Of a stretch of DNA of 13,409 nt, positions 6,985 through 13,409 are shown one piece after another. Origin of the DNA: CAZFVY01 sp964522665 (GTDB taxonomy: Bacteria; Verrucomicrobiota; Verrucomicrobiia; Limisphaerales; CAZFVY01); contig CAZFVY010000144.1 of assembly GCA_964522665.1 (NCBI GenBank), positions 1 to 13,409 on the forward strand, given 5' to 3'. Within the stretch, counting starts at the first letter, position 1; every line of letters begins with the position of its first letter. Made by a program: the position numbers and the translations under genes. The notes under the pieces are model-generated. The model searched no databases and was not told the DNA's origin. It worked only from the letters and a program-made list of their open reading frames with translations.

Positions 6985-7012
6985 AGAATAACCGAAAAAA
7001 CCTTGTATCCAA
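6985..7012 (-). promoter_or_regulatory. possible promoter of the serine hydrolase gene
   Basis: On the minus strand TTGGAT (7012-7007), 16 bases, then TATTCT (6990-6985). It would give a leader of about 90 bases. Both boxes are only partial matches. Confidence 0.25.
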
Positions 7013-7145
7013 GAATTGTTTCCTGGCGGCGGAAATTCGACGACACCCTTAAATACGGAGCGCTCTGGAACCGGCCGCAAAGCGGCGAGTCGGCCGCGGT
7101 GGCAACCGTCCCGTCAGCCGCCTCGCTCGCGACAATTTCGACAGA

Positions 7146-8312
7146 CTAATTGAGCGCCTGCAGGATCTGCGCCAACGCTCGAACGCCGATGACCTCGGTG
7201 TCTGCGTCCAGGGAAAAACGCTCGTCGCTGGGACAGACGACAAATCGTTTCGCGGGCTTTAGGTCGGCGCACGCTTGGTAAAACCCACGTTCGAGTTTCG
7301 GCGCGGAACTGCGTTTGATTTCAATGGCCCACTGCTTTCCGTCAGGCAAGGTTAGGAGCAAGTCAATTTCGGCGCCGGCGGCGGTGCGGTAAAAGTGGGC
7401 TTCGGTCCGATCAGGCGCGGTGGAAATCAAGGTTTCCATGACGAAGCTCTCCCAAGTTTGCCCAAGTACCGGATGGCTCAGCAACGCTTCCTTGTCCCGG
7501 ATGCCGAGCAACGCGTGAGCGATGCCACTGTCACGAACATAGACCTTGGGCGATTTTACCAACCGCTTCCCGACGTTACAATGCCAAGCGGGCAGGCGTC
7601 GCAGGAGCAGGAGGTCCACCAGAAGATCGATGTATCCGGCCACGGTCTTGCCATCGACTCCAAGTGACCGCGCCAGGTTCGCGGCGTTGAGAATTTGGGC
7701 CTGATTGTGCGCCAGCATCGTCCAAAACCGCCGCAGCGTTTCGGCGGGTATGCGCGGGCCGAACGTCGGGATGTCGCGCTCCAAATAGGTGCGGATGAAT
7801 CCGAGTCGCCACTCGAGACTTTGCTCATCATCGGCCGCCAGGAAACTTCCCGGGAATCCGCCGCGAACCCAAAGTTCATCAATCGCGGCCAACCCCACCT
7901 CCAAGGCGTCGAACGGACCAAGTTCCAGGTACGAAATGCGGCCTGCCAGGCTCTCGCCGGATTGCCGAAGCAACTCCATGGAGGCCGACCCGAGGAGCAA
8001 GAACTGCCCGCTCACCCTCCCCTGCCGTCGCCCCCGGTCAATAACCCCACGCAGGGTCTGAAAGAGTTCGGGCTTCCGGTGAATTTCATCGATGATTACC
8101 AATTCAAGTTGGTGATCGGCAAAGTATCGGGCGGCGTCGGCAAGCTTAACGCGGTCGGCCTCGTCCTCCAGGTCGAGATAGGTCGAGGGCCGCGTCTCTT
8201 TGATTTCAAGCGCGAGAGTTGTCTTGCCGACTTGGCGCGGCCCCAGCAGAACGACGGCAGGAGCGTGAGCAATCAACTGGTTCAAGCGCGAGCTGATTCG
8301 TCTGGTCAACAT
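7146..8312 (-). CDS. AAA-type ATPase with DUF4143 domain
   Basis: The product has 388 residues when started at the ATG at 8312 (MLTRRISSRLNQL), which fits the family's usual beginning. Walker A is GPRQVGKT at 24-31 and Walker B is VIIDE at 72-76, followed by IHRKPELFQ. The sensor-like stretch LLLGSAS lies near 105-111. The DUF4143 region follows, and the C-terminus holds GAEIDLLL (313-320) and AIEIKRSS (329-336), the D and ExK of a PD-(D/E)xK nuclease-like fold. These ATPases are widespread, often horizontally moved, and their cellular role is poorly known. Earlier in-frame ATGs at 8339 and 8384 exist; none has a clear ribosome site. No antitoxin-like or other partner gene adjoins it. Confidence 0.9.
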   Translation of the reverse strand: MLTRRISSRLNQLIAHAPAVVLLGPRQVGKTTLALEIKETRPSTYLDLEDEADRVKLADAARYFADHQLELVIIDEIHRKPELFQTLRGVIDRGRRQGRVSGQFLLLGSASMELLRQSGESLAGRISYLELGPFDALEVGLAAIDELWVRGGFPGSFLAADDEQSLEWRLGFIRTYLERDIPTFGPRIPAETLRRFWTMLAHNQAQILNAANLARSLGVDGKTVAGYIDLLVDLLLLRRLPAWHCNVGKRLVKSPKVYVRDSGIAHALLGIRDKEALLSHPVLGQTWESFVMETLISTAPDRTEAHFYRTAAGAEIDLLLTLPDGKQWAIEIKRSSAPKLERGFYQACADLKPAKRFVVCPSDERFSLDADTEVIGVRALAQILQALN

Positions 8313-8321
8313 CCATGCAAA

Positions 8322-8340
8322 TATGGAGTCATATTCCATA
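8322..8340. promoter_or_regulatory. dyad just upstream of the DUF4143 ATPase start
   Basis: TATGGA and TCCATA are perfect 6-bp arms around a seven-base centre, ending ten bases before the preferred ATG at 8312. Possible operator. If translation began at 8339 the dyad would be inside the coding sequence. Confidence 0.25.
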
Positions 8341-8516
8341 ATTGCAAGGATGAGCTTTCCCGCGACCGAACCCGAAGGTCGCATACTATTTCACACAAGA
8401 CACTGGATTATAAATAGTTACGACACAAACAGTCATCTCGAACGCGTGCTTCACCCTTGGAGCCGGAAAATCCGTGTCACCGGTTACCATCGGGTGAGAC
8501 AAGCAGAAGCGATTCC

Positions 8517-8541
8517 GAGAACGGCGAACCTCGCCGTCCTC
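8517..8541 (-). terminator. hairpin downstream of the intact SDR gene
   Basis: ACGGCGA (8521-8527) pairs with TCGCCGT (8531-8537) around a three-base loop. GAG/CTC extends the stem past one mismatch. It begins 26 bases after the SDR stop. No T-tract follows on the minus strand, so intrinsic termination is uncertain. Confidence 0.35.
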
Positions 8542-8567
8542 GCACGCCGAGAGCCAACCCTGACCGC

Positions 8568-9323
8568 TCAACGCAATCCGCCGGCGATCAAGATCGTCTC
8601 TCCAGTAATCCAGGCGGAGTCGGTAGAGGCCAGGAAGACGACCGCGGTGGCGATGTCTTGCGGTTGGCCAATGCGGCCGAGTGGCGTTTGGGATTCTATC
8701 ATTTTGCGGAAATCACTCGTCGTGATACCGGCCGTGTTCGTGCCTTCGGTTTCAACCATGCCGGGCCGAACGGCGTTCACCCGGATTTTGCGCGGGCCAA
8801 GCTCCTTTGACAGAACGCTCGTGATCGCGTCCACGGAGGCCTTGGTTGCGCTATAGACGGCGGAGGTCGGCGGCGTCCAGGTGCTCGCGATCGAACTTAA
8901 GTTGACGATGCGGCCACCTTCCGCCCCGAAATGCTTCACCGCCTCCTGCGTGGTCAGCAGCAGCCCGAGGACGTTCAGGTCGAAATGTTTGTGGAAATGT
9001 TCCTCGGTGATCTGCTCGAGCGGGGCAAACTCGTAGATGCCCGCGTTGTTGACCAGAATGTCGAGCCGCCCAAAGGCCTGTTTGGTCTCGGCGAACAGAC
9101 GCTCGATGTCCGCTCGCAACGCGACGTTGCCCTGCACCGCGATCGCCTTGCCGCCTTCGGCGATAATCTCGCCGACGACTTTGTCCGCGCCCGCCTTGCT
9201 GGTGGCGTAATTGACCACGACGGACGCGCCTTCGGCGGCCAGGTGTTTCGCGATGGAGGCGCCGATCCCCTTGGACGCGCCGGTGACGACGGCTACTTGA
9301 CCCGCTAGTTTATTCGTTTTCAT
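8568..9323 (-). CDS. SDR family NAD(P)-dependent oxidoreductase
   Basis: This 251-residue protein is a full-length classical short-chain dehydrogenase. The cofactor motif T14-GASKGIG21 is intact, followed by N92-N-A-G95, structural N117, catalytic S144, and Y157-x3-K161. The C-terminus (WITGETILIAGGLR) is the normal dimer-forming end. Family members reduce 3-oxo or keto groups or oxidise sugars and secondary alcohols; the substrate is not visible. NYATSK at the end of the second strand, with no acidic residue there, points to NADP(H) preference (inference). It lies 72 bases after the Rrf2-family gene on the same strand, with an operator-like palindrome in the gap, so it is probably that regulator's target. 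No Shine-Dalgarno sequence is evident at its start. Confidence 0.95.
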   Translation of the reverse strand: MKTNKLAGQVAVVTGASKGIGASIAKHLAAEGASVVVNYATSKAGADKVVGEIIAEGGKAIAVQGNVALRADIERLFAETKQAFGRLDILVNNAGIYEFAPLEQITEEHFHKHFDLNVLGLLLTTQEAVKHFGAEGGRIVNLSSIASTWTPPTSAVYSATKASVDAITSVLSKELGPRKIRVNAVRPGMVETEGTNTAGITTSDFRKMIESQTPLGRIGQPQDIATAVVFLASTDSAWITGETILIAGGLR

Positions 9324-9366
9324 AGGTTAGAGTTTTCGATTTCAGTTTCAGGTTTTACCGATGGTT

Positions 9367-9387
9367 TTGTTACTCACACAGTAACAA
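9367..9387. promoter_or_regulatory. Rrf2-type operator upstream of SDR
   Basis: TTGTTACT and AGTAACAA are perfect 8-bp arms around CACAC. The core TGTTACT-N5-AGTAACA has the same half-sites and spacing as the site at the Rrf2 gene's own start, indicating one regulator for both. Confidence 0.65.
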
Positions 9388-9395
9388 TAAAGGAA

Positions 9396-9818
9396 TCATC
9401 TTCGCTGCCGGATCTCGGACACGATCTCCGCGAGGCTGATCTTCGCCAAGCCGGCCTCGAGCGCCTTCTGCGCCCGCTTCGAGGCCCGCTCGAGCGACCG
9501 CTTGATATGGCAACTGACCGGACACGATTTTAGCTCTGAGTAAGCGTGAATCGCGAACGCGGGCGGCGATTCGACTGCGCGATAGACGTCCCGCAACGAG
9601 ATTTCCTTCGCCTCCCTCGCCAACCAGCACGCGCCCTTTTGTCCGGTCGCGGTCTCAACCAGTCCGGCCTTCGATAATTTGGCGAGCACGCGACGGACAA
9701 AGCTCGGGCTGGCGTTCACGCTGCGGGCCAAATCCCCCGACGTGGTATCCTGCCCGCGCCGGTAACCCAGCCCCGCCAAAAGGTGGACCGCGATGGAGAA
9801 TTGGGTGTTAACCGCCAT
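9396..9818 (-). CDS. Rrf2-family transcriptional regulator
   Basis: This 140-residue winged-helix protein starts at the ATG at 9818 (MAVNTQFSIAVHLLAGLGY), the usual Rrf2 opening. The helix-turn-helix is about residues 28-53, with ASPSFVRRVLAKLSKAGLV as recognition helix. Cysteines are C64, C99 and C103, the last two in LKSCPVSCHIKR. The three-cysteine spacing of the iron-sulfur protein IscR is absent, so this belongs with the YwnA/CymR-like, cluster-free or redox-type branch (inference). The C-terminal helix is Arg/Lys-rich. An open frame extends 15 codons upstream but would translate the operator itself. The gene sits directly upstream of the intact SDR gene. Confidence 0.92.
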   Translation of the reverse strand: MAVNTQFSIAVHLLAGLGYRRGQDTTSGDLARSVNASPSFVRRVLAKLSKAGLVETATGQKGACWLAREAKEISLRDVYRAVESPPAFAIHAYSELKSCPVSCHIKRSLERASKRAQKALEAGLAKISLAEIVSEIRQRR

Positions 9819-9843
9819 AACTGTTACTATAATAGTCACAGTT
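9819..9843. promoter_or_regulatory. autoregulatory operator abutting the Rrf2 start codon
   Basis: A 25-bp palindrome pairs at 11 of 12 positions: AACTGTTACTAT, centre A, then ATAGTCACAGTT. The core TGTTACT-N5-AGTCACA is at 9822-9840. It directly touches the ATG at 9818 and covers the predicted -10 box. Confidence 0.7.
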
Positions 9844-9856
9844 GAAACGAACGCAA
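9829..9856 (-). promoter_or_regulatory. promoter of the Rrf2 gene
   Basis: On the minus strand TTGCGT (9856-9851), 16 bases, then TATTAT (9834-9829). The -10 box ends ten bases before the ATG, leaving no room for a ribosome site, so the message should be leaderless or nearly so. Confidence 0.5.
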
Positions 9857-9944
9857 GCGACATTTCAAATTGTTTTCGGCGCCCTGGACCTCACGTGGCC
9901 GTCGGCGAGGGAGGAGGCGCCCGAGCTTTGGTCGCCGCCCGGCG

Positions 9945-11048
9945 CTACCAAACCTCGACCGCCGCTCTTCCCAAGACGTCCATTTTCGGCAGAATGCCAA
10001 GTCCCGCCGCGGTGGAGGCCGCCAGGCGACCGTTCATGCGAATGGGCGCGCCGGTGGCCGTGCTCACCGTCACGTAGCTATTAAAGTCGGTCGTGCTGAA
10101 GAGGAATTCTGGCGGCGTACTGTGCGCCAGATGGGCGATGGCGGCGGTGGCGATATCGCCACCCCAGGAATCCTCGAGCGTCATCGCGATCCCCATGCTT
10201 ACGCACAGGTCCCGAGCCTGACGAATCTTGGTGAGGCCGCCGAGCTTGCTGATCTTCAGATTCACGACGTCCATCGCGAGGTCGGCACGGGCGCGCAGCA
10301 GGACGCCGAGATCGTCGATAGTCTCATCCAGGATGAACGGATGTTCGCACCGTCGGCGCACGGCGAGGCACTCTTCGTAGGTTAAGCACGGCTGTTCGAG
10401 ATAAACGTCAACATCGCGGACGGCCTTGGCGACCCGCACCGCCTCGTGCTGCGCCCATCCCGTATTCGCGTCGGCCACGAGCCGTTCGCCCGTCTGCATT
10501 TGGGCCGCGACGGCGCGGATTCGCTCGATATCCACGTCCGGATCGCCCCCGACCTTGAGTTGGAAACGCCGGTAACCCTCCGCGCGGTACCCGGCGACGC
10601 GGGACGCCATTTGCTCGGGCGACTCCTGCGAGATCGCCCGGTAAAGCGGGAAGTCCTCGCCGTACCGCCCGCCGAGCAATTCAGAAACGGGCAGGCCGGC
10701 CACTTGGCCAAGAATATCCCAGCAGGCGATATCGATTCCGCTTTTCACGTAGGGATGGCCTTTGAGCGCCGCGTCCATTCGCCGATTCAGCTTCGTGAGT
10801 TGGCGCGGGTCCTCGCCGAGCAAATGCGGCCCCAACTCGCGCAGGCCCGCGCGCACACCTTCGGCGTACGCCGGCAGATAAAACGGCCCGAGCGGGCAGA
10901 CCTCTCCGTGGCCCGCGATCCCGGCGTCGGTTTCGACGCGCACGATTGTGCTGTCAAAGACAGCCACCGATTTGCCGCCGCTCCACTTGTACGTGGTTTC
11001 GTGCAATGGGAGTTCGACGCGATAGGCAAGAATGCGGTTGATCTTCAT
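9945..11048 (-). CDS. enolase-superfamily enzyme, cis-3-hydroxy-L-proline dehydratase-like
   Basis: This 367-residue protein belongs to the mandelate racemase/muconate lactonizing group. The metal ligands are D193 (VADANTGW), E218 (YLEQP) and D241 (ILDETID). Candidate catalytic lysines are K165 (RFQLKVGG) and K265 (VVNLKISKLGG). The first Lys of the usual KxK is replaced by Q163. The sequence EDSWGGDIATAAIAHLAHSTP (292-312) and the N-terminal KWSGGK (21-26) resemble enzymes that dehydrate cis-3-hydroxy-L-proline or epimerise hydroxyproline betaine. The likely substrate is therefore a proline derivative, but this is family inference. The ATG at 11048 fits the family's MKIxRILAYRVELPL start; an ATG at 11075 is also in frame. 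It is the last gene of the asd operon, 43 bases after the exporter. Confidence 0.88.
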   Translation of the reverse strand: MKINRILAYRVELPLHETTYKWSGGKSVAVFDSTIVRVETDAGIAGHGEVCPLGPFYLPAYAEGVRAGLRELGPHLLGEDPRQLTKLNRRMDAALKGHPYVKSGIDIACWDILGQVAGLPVSELLGGRYGEDFPLYRAISQESPEQMASRVAGYRAEGYRRFQLKVGGDPDVDIERIRAVAAQMQTGERLVADANTGWAQHEAVRVAKAVRDVDVYLEQPCLTYEECLAVRRRCEHPFILDETIDDLGVLLRARADLAMDVVNLKISKLGGLTKIRQARDLCVSMGIAMTLEDSWGGDIATAAIAHLAHSTPPEFLFSTTDFNSYVTVSTATGAPIRMNGRLAASTAAGLGILPKMDVLGRAAVEVW

Positions 11049-11091
11049 TTTGGATGGGTGAGACACGCTCGTCATTGTACCAGATTTTGCA

Positions 11092-11994
11092 TTATGCGGG
11101 TCGCGAGGAGCGGAGCGCGACCAGGCTCCGTTTGGCGGCGGCGTTCCCCGCGATGACGCCGCCCAACGCCAGGCCGCAGCCTGCGAGCGAGAGCGCGCTC
11201 GGGAATTCGCCGAGCCAAAGCCAGGCAAAAAGCAGCGAAAGCGGTGGAACCAGATAGAGATAGCTGGCGGCGCGCGAAGCCGGCATTTGGGCCAGCACAA
11301 AGGTCCAGCAAAGATTCGCGATCGCCGCGGGAAATATGCCCAGATAAACCACCACCATCGTCGCGGTCGGCGGCGCCTGCCGCAATTCGCGTCCAAGCCC
11401 GGGCAGAAAAATCGCCAGACAGGCGGTCCCGCTCCAGATCGCGTAACAGGTCAGCTCCGTCGCCGTGTAGCGTTGGAGCAGTGGTTTCTGTAAAATAAAC
11501 AGCAGGCTTTGCGAAATCGCCGCCAGCAGGATCAGCCACGCGCCGCGCCCGCCGCCCACGCGCATCCCCTCGCCCAGCACGATCAAGGCGATGCCGCTGA
11601 AGCTCAAGGCGATCCCGAGCCAGCGCGCTCGCGTCACTCGTTCGCGAAGGAGCGCCGCCGCGAAGAGTCCGGTGAAGATCGGGACCGTGTTCACGATGAA
11701 ACTTGTCGCCCCGGCGGTGACCCATTGCTGGCCGCAATTGAGCGCCGAATGATAGACGCCGATTCCCACCAGCCCGGTCAGCGCGATCCGCGTCCGATCC
11801 CCGCGCCGCGGGAAGCGAATTTTCGCCCGCAGCGCAATCACGCCAAAGACCGCGGAGGCCACCAAAAACCGAAACAGCGCCAGATGATACGGCGAGAAAC
11901 TCACCAAGGCGCGGTGAATGGCGGCGAAGGCCGACGCCCAGAGGACGAGCGTCGTCAGCATGGCCAGGTAACAACGAGTCGCGACAGTGTCCAT
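11092..11994 (-). CDS. EamA/DMT-family transporter
   Basis: This 300-residue membrane protein has about ten hydrophobic segments in two EamA repeats, roughly residues 8-140 and 150-290. The first repeat contains LVLWASAFAAIHRAL and the helix ending NTVPIFTGLFAAALLRERVT; the second ends with VPPLSLLFAWLWLGEFPS, the matching E-rich turn of the repeat. DMT carriers of this kind export amino acids, amino-acid derivatives or other small metabolites. The start is supported by AAGGG six bases upstream, which overlaps the asd stop codon and suggests translational coupling. Its position between asd and a hydroxyproline-type enzyme favours an amino-acid-related substrate, by inference only. Confidence 0.92.
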   Translation of the reverse strand: MDTVATRCYLAMLTTLVLWASAFAAIHRALVSFSPYHLALFRFLVASAVFGVIALRAKIRFPRRGDRTRIALTGLVGIGVYHSALNCGQQWVTAGATSFIVNTVPIFTGLFAAALLRERVTRARWLGIALSFSGIALIVLGEGMRVGGGRGAWLILLAAISQSLLFILQKPLLQRYTATELTCYAIWSGTACLAIFLPGLGRELRQAPPTATMVVVYLGIFPAAIANLCWTFVLAQMPASRAASYLYLVPPLSLLFAWLWLGEFPSALSLAGCGLALGGVIAGNAAAKRSLVALRSSRPA

Positions 11995-12002
11995 GATCGC
12001 CC

Positions 12003-13082
12003 TTATAGCAGGCCGCGATGAGCCAGATACTCGGCCACCAACACAGCGCCTTTGGCGGCGCCCATTTTCGTGTTGTGGGAGACGAGCACATACTTGAAAC
12101 CGTTCTCCAACGCGGGATCGGCTCGCAGCCGGCCGACCGCGGTCGTCATGCCGCCTTCAAGATTTCGATCCAGGCGCGGTTGCGGTCGGAATGGATCGGC
12201 GGTGACGTCGATCAAGCGCGGGGGACAGGACGGCAGATCGAGCGAGACGAATTCCTGCCCGAACGCCCGCCAGCAGGCCGCTACTTCCTCAACCGTCGCG
12301 GAACGGCCGAGCGACACATTGACCGTCTCGGTGTGGCCGTCGAGGACCGGCACGCGCGTGCAAGTCGCGGAGACCGGGAACGCGGCTGGTTCGACGATTT
12401 CGCCGTCGAAACGGCCCAGTATCTTTTGCGTTTCGCGTTCCACCTTTTCCTCTTCTTTCGGGATATAGGGGACGACATTGTCGATGATGTCCAGCGCCAA
12501 CACGCCAGTCCCGCGTCCCGCGCCCGAGCACGATTGCAACGAAGTCATCAAGACCCGTTGCAGGCCGAACGCGTCGAGGAGCGGCTTGAGGGTCATCGCG
12601 AGGCCAGTCGTCGTGCAATTTGGTCCGGGCGCGATGAAGCCCTCCCAGCCACGACGCCGACGCTGAACCGGGACGAGTGCAGCGTGATCCATATTCACCC
12701 CGGGAATGAAAACTGGCACATCGCCCTCGTAGCGATAGGCCGACGCCGTTGAGATGACCGGGCGCCATTGGGCATAACGCGGCTCCAGTACCTTCGCGGC
12801 GTCGGACTCCACCGCGGTGAACACGACGTCCACCTCGCGGGCGTCGAAGGACGCCGCGTCTTGAACGTCCATTTGCGCGAACTCGTCCGCCAGCGGCTCA
12901 TCGCAAAACCACTGGACGGCGCCGCTGTCCGCGGTGATCGCGCCGCGATACTTCTTGCCGGCGGAACGGGCGCTGGCGGCGAGCGCCGTCACCTTGAAAA
13001 AGGGGTGCGCGGCGAGCGAGGTCAGAAACTGTTGTCCCGCCACTCCGGTGGCGCCGATGACTGCTGCTTTTCGTTGTTGCAT
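12003..13082 (-). CDS. asd: aspartate-semialdehyde dehydrogenase
   Basis: This 359-residue enzyme converts L-aspartyl-4-phosphate to aspartate semialdehyde with NADPH, a shared step toward lysine, diaminopimelate, threonine and methionine. The nucleotide-binding loop is G10-A-T-G13-V-A-G16. The catalytic Cys156 lies in PGPNCTTTGLAM, and SCSGAGRGTG (184-193) follows. The catalytic His250 is in RVPVLDGHTE. The NCTT active site and overall length match the archaeal/fungal-type branch rather than the E. coli-type enzyme. It is the first gene of the operon with the exporter and the dehydratase-like enzyme. No good ribosome site is seen; an intrinsic terminator lies 34 bases upstream of its start, so attenuation is possible. 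Confidence 0.95.
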   Translation of the reverse strand: MQQRKAAVIGATGVAGQQFLTSLAAHPFFKVTALAASARSAGKKYRGAITADSGAVQWFCDEPLADEFAQMDVQDAASFDAREVDVVFTAVESDAAKVLEPRYAQWRPVISTASAYRYEGDVPVFIPGVNMDHAALVPVQRRRRGWEGFIAPGPNCTTTGLAMTLKPLLDAFGLQRVLMTSLQSCSGAGRGTGVLALDIIDNVVPYIPKEEEKVERETQKILGRFDGEIVEPAAFPVSATCTRVPVLDGHTETVNVSLGRSATVEEVAACWRAFGQEFVSLDLPSCPPRLIDVTADPFRPQPRLDRNLEGGMTTAVGRLRADPALENGFKYVLVSHNTKMGAAKGAVLVAEYLAHRGLL

Positions 13083-13116
13083 GAGGGGTGGTTCCGTGAT
13101 GGGGGTAAGAAAGCAA

Positions 13117-13148
13117 AAAACCCCGCCGCCTTTCGGTAGCAGGGTTTT
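13117..13148 (-). terminator. intrinsic terminator or attenuator before asd
   Basis: On the minus strand a 14-position stem closes with a GAAA tetraloop. Thirteen of 14 positions pair, counting two G-T pairs. The stem runs straight into TTTTTT. A further outer stem pairs GTAAGA (13105-13110) with TCTTAC (13155-13160). It ends an upstream transcript or attenuates asd. Confidence 0.75.
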
Positions 13149-13409
13149 GAAATCTCTTACTCTGGTTGATTAAGTGGTTTCAGCCCGCCTACCGGAGACC
13201 GAAGTCTTCTTGGCCGTCGTCCACTTCGTAGCTTTCGTCAGCGTAACGGTAACCGGCGCCGGGAAAAACGAAACTCCCGTTTGTGAGTGAGTCACAAACA
13301 TCGCGGTGGCCGCTGACCAGTTACGCTGCATTCAGTTGGAACAACCTATTCGAGATCATAAGCATCCGGTTATTAGCTCCACAGCATCAACTGGTTAGGA
13401 ATATTGGTT
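13149..13409 (-). promoter_or_regulatory. structured region upstream of asd, possible leader RNA or ncRNA
   Basis: No gene is clear in this stretch; it extends beyond the window. It is dense in perfect stems. One domain has an outer stem CAGCGTAAC (13239-13247) with GTTACGCTG (13320-13328), extended by GGT/ACC past one bulged A. Inside are three consecutive hairpins: GGGA/TCCC (13261-13264, 13275-13278), GTTTGTGA/TCACAAAC (13279-13286, 13292-13299) and GCGG/CCGC (13303-13306, 13310-13313). A second domain pairs AAGTGG (13172-13177) with CCACTT (13221-13226) and encloses a hairpin that is AGAC-UUCG-GUCU on the minus strand (13196-13207). A weaker stem pairs CAGTTG (13333-13338) with CAACTG (13388-13393). 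The terminator strand suggests minus-strand transcription. The fold was paired by eye, without energy calculation. Confidence 0.45.

Noticed and set aside
7060..7110. GC-rich repeats with CGGCCGC upstream of 7146 as a terminator of the ATPase gene
   Set aside because: The pairings are short and alternative, with no T-tract.
13239..13328. Integron attC site, since the outer stem carries AAC and GTT at the expected ends
   Set aside because: GCGTAAC/GTTACGC breaks the RYYYAAC/GTTRRRY pattern, the interior is three side-by-side hairpins rather than one long arm, and no cassette-like genes are nearby.
13333..13393. tRNA-like stretch closed by CAGTTG/CAACTG
   Set aside because: No proper T-loop, D-loop or anticodon arm can be placed on either strand.
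13149..13409. Lysine or other known riboswitch upstream of asd
   Set aside because: The conserved sequence blocks I know for the lysine, SAM, TPP and glycine classes are not found by eye.

Overview
The window is GC-rich bacterial chromosome. It carries ten apparently intact genes plus one gene cut by the left edge. Nine genes are complete on the minus strand, the cut gene is also on the minus strand, and only the ArsR regulator at 657-998 lies on the plus strand. The gene types suggest a soil-type, Verrucomicrobiota-like bacterium: a beta-lactamase-fold/DUF4185-like fusion, a secreted astacin, an archaeal-type aspartate-semialdehyde dehydrogenase, and few good Shine-Dalgarno sites. That placement is an inference from gene style, not from a marker gene.

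Left part (1-2800): a short-chain dehydrogenase (SDR) lacks the middle of its fold and is divergent from an ArsR-family regulator, with two palindromes between them. A 289-bp element with 23-bp terminal inverted repeats and no transposase sits exactly at the stop codon of that regulator. Next, on the minus strand, is a second ArsR regulator followed by a protein with two AHSA1/SRPBCC domains in tandem. They form a two-gene operon with a recognisable promoter and two palindromes.

Middle part (2800-8400): four single genes on the minus strand. They encode a secreted astacin-type zinc protease, a small helical protein with a HEPN-like R-N-x3-H motif, a large secreted serine hydrolase fused to a DUF4185-like domain, and a DUF4143-type ATPase with a nuclease-like C-terminal domain.

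Right part (8500-13409): an Rrf2-family regulator and an intact SDR form one regulatory unit. Two operator-like sites with the same architecture, TGTTACT-N5-AGTMACA, lie at the regulator's start codon and between the two genes. Beyond them is a tight three-gene operon: asd, an EamA/DMT exporter and an enolase-superfamily enzyme related to cis-3-hydroxy-L-proline dehydratase. The asd gene is preceded by a strong intrinsic terminator with a GAAA loop. Upstream of that is a stretch rich in perfect stems, including a four-way cloverleaf-like fold and a cUUCGg hairpin. This is the best candidate in the window for an undescribed structured RNA or attenuation leader.
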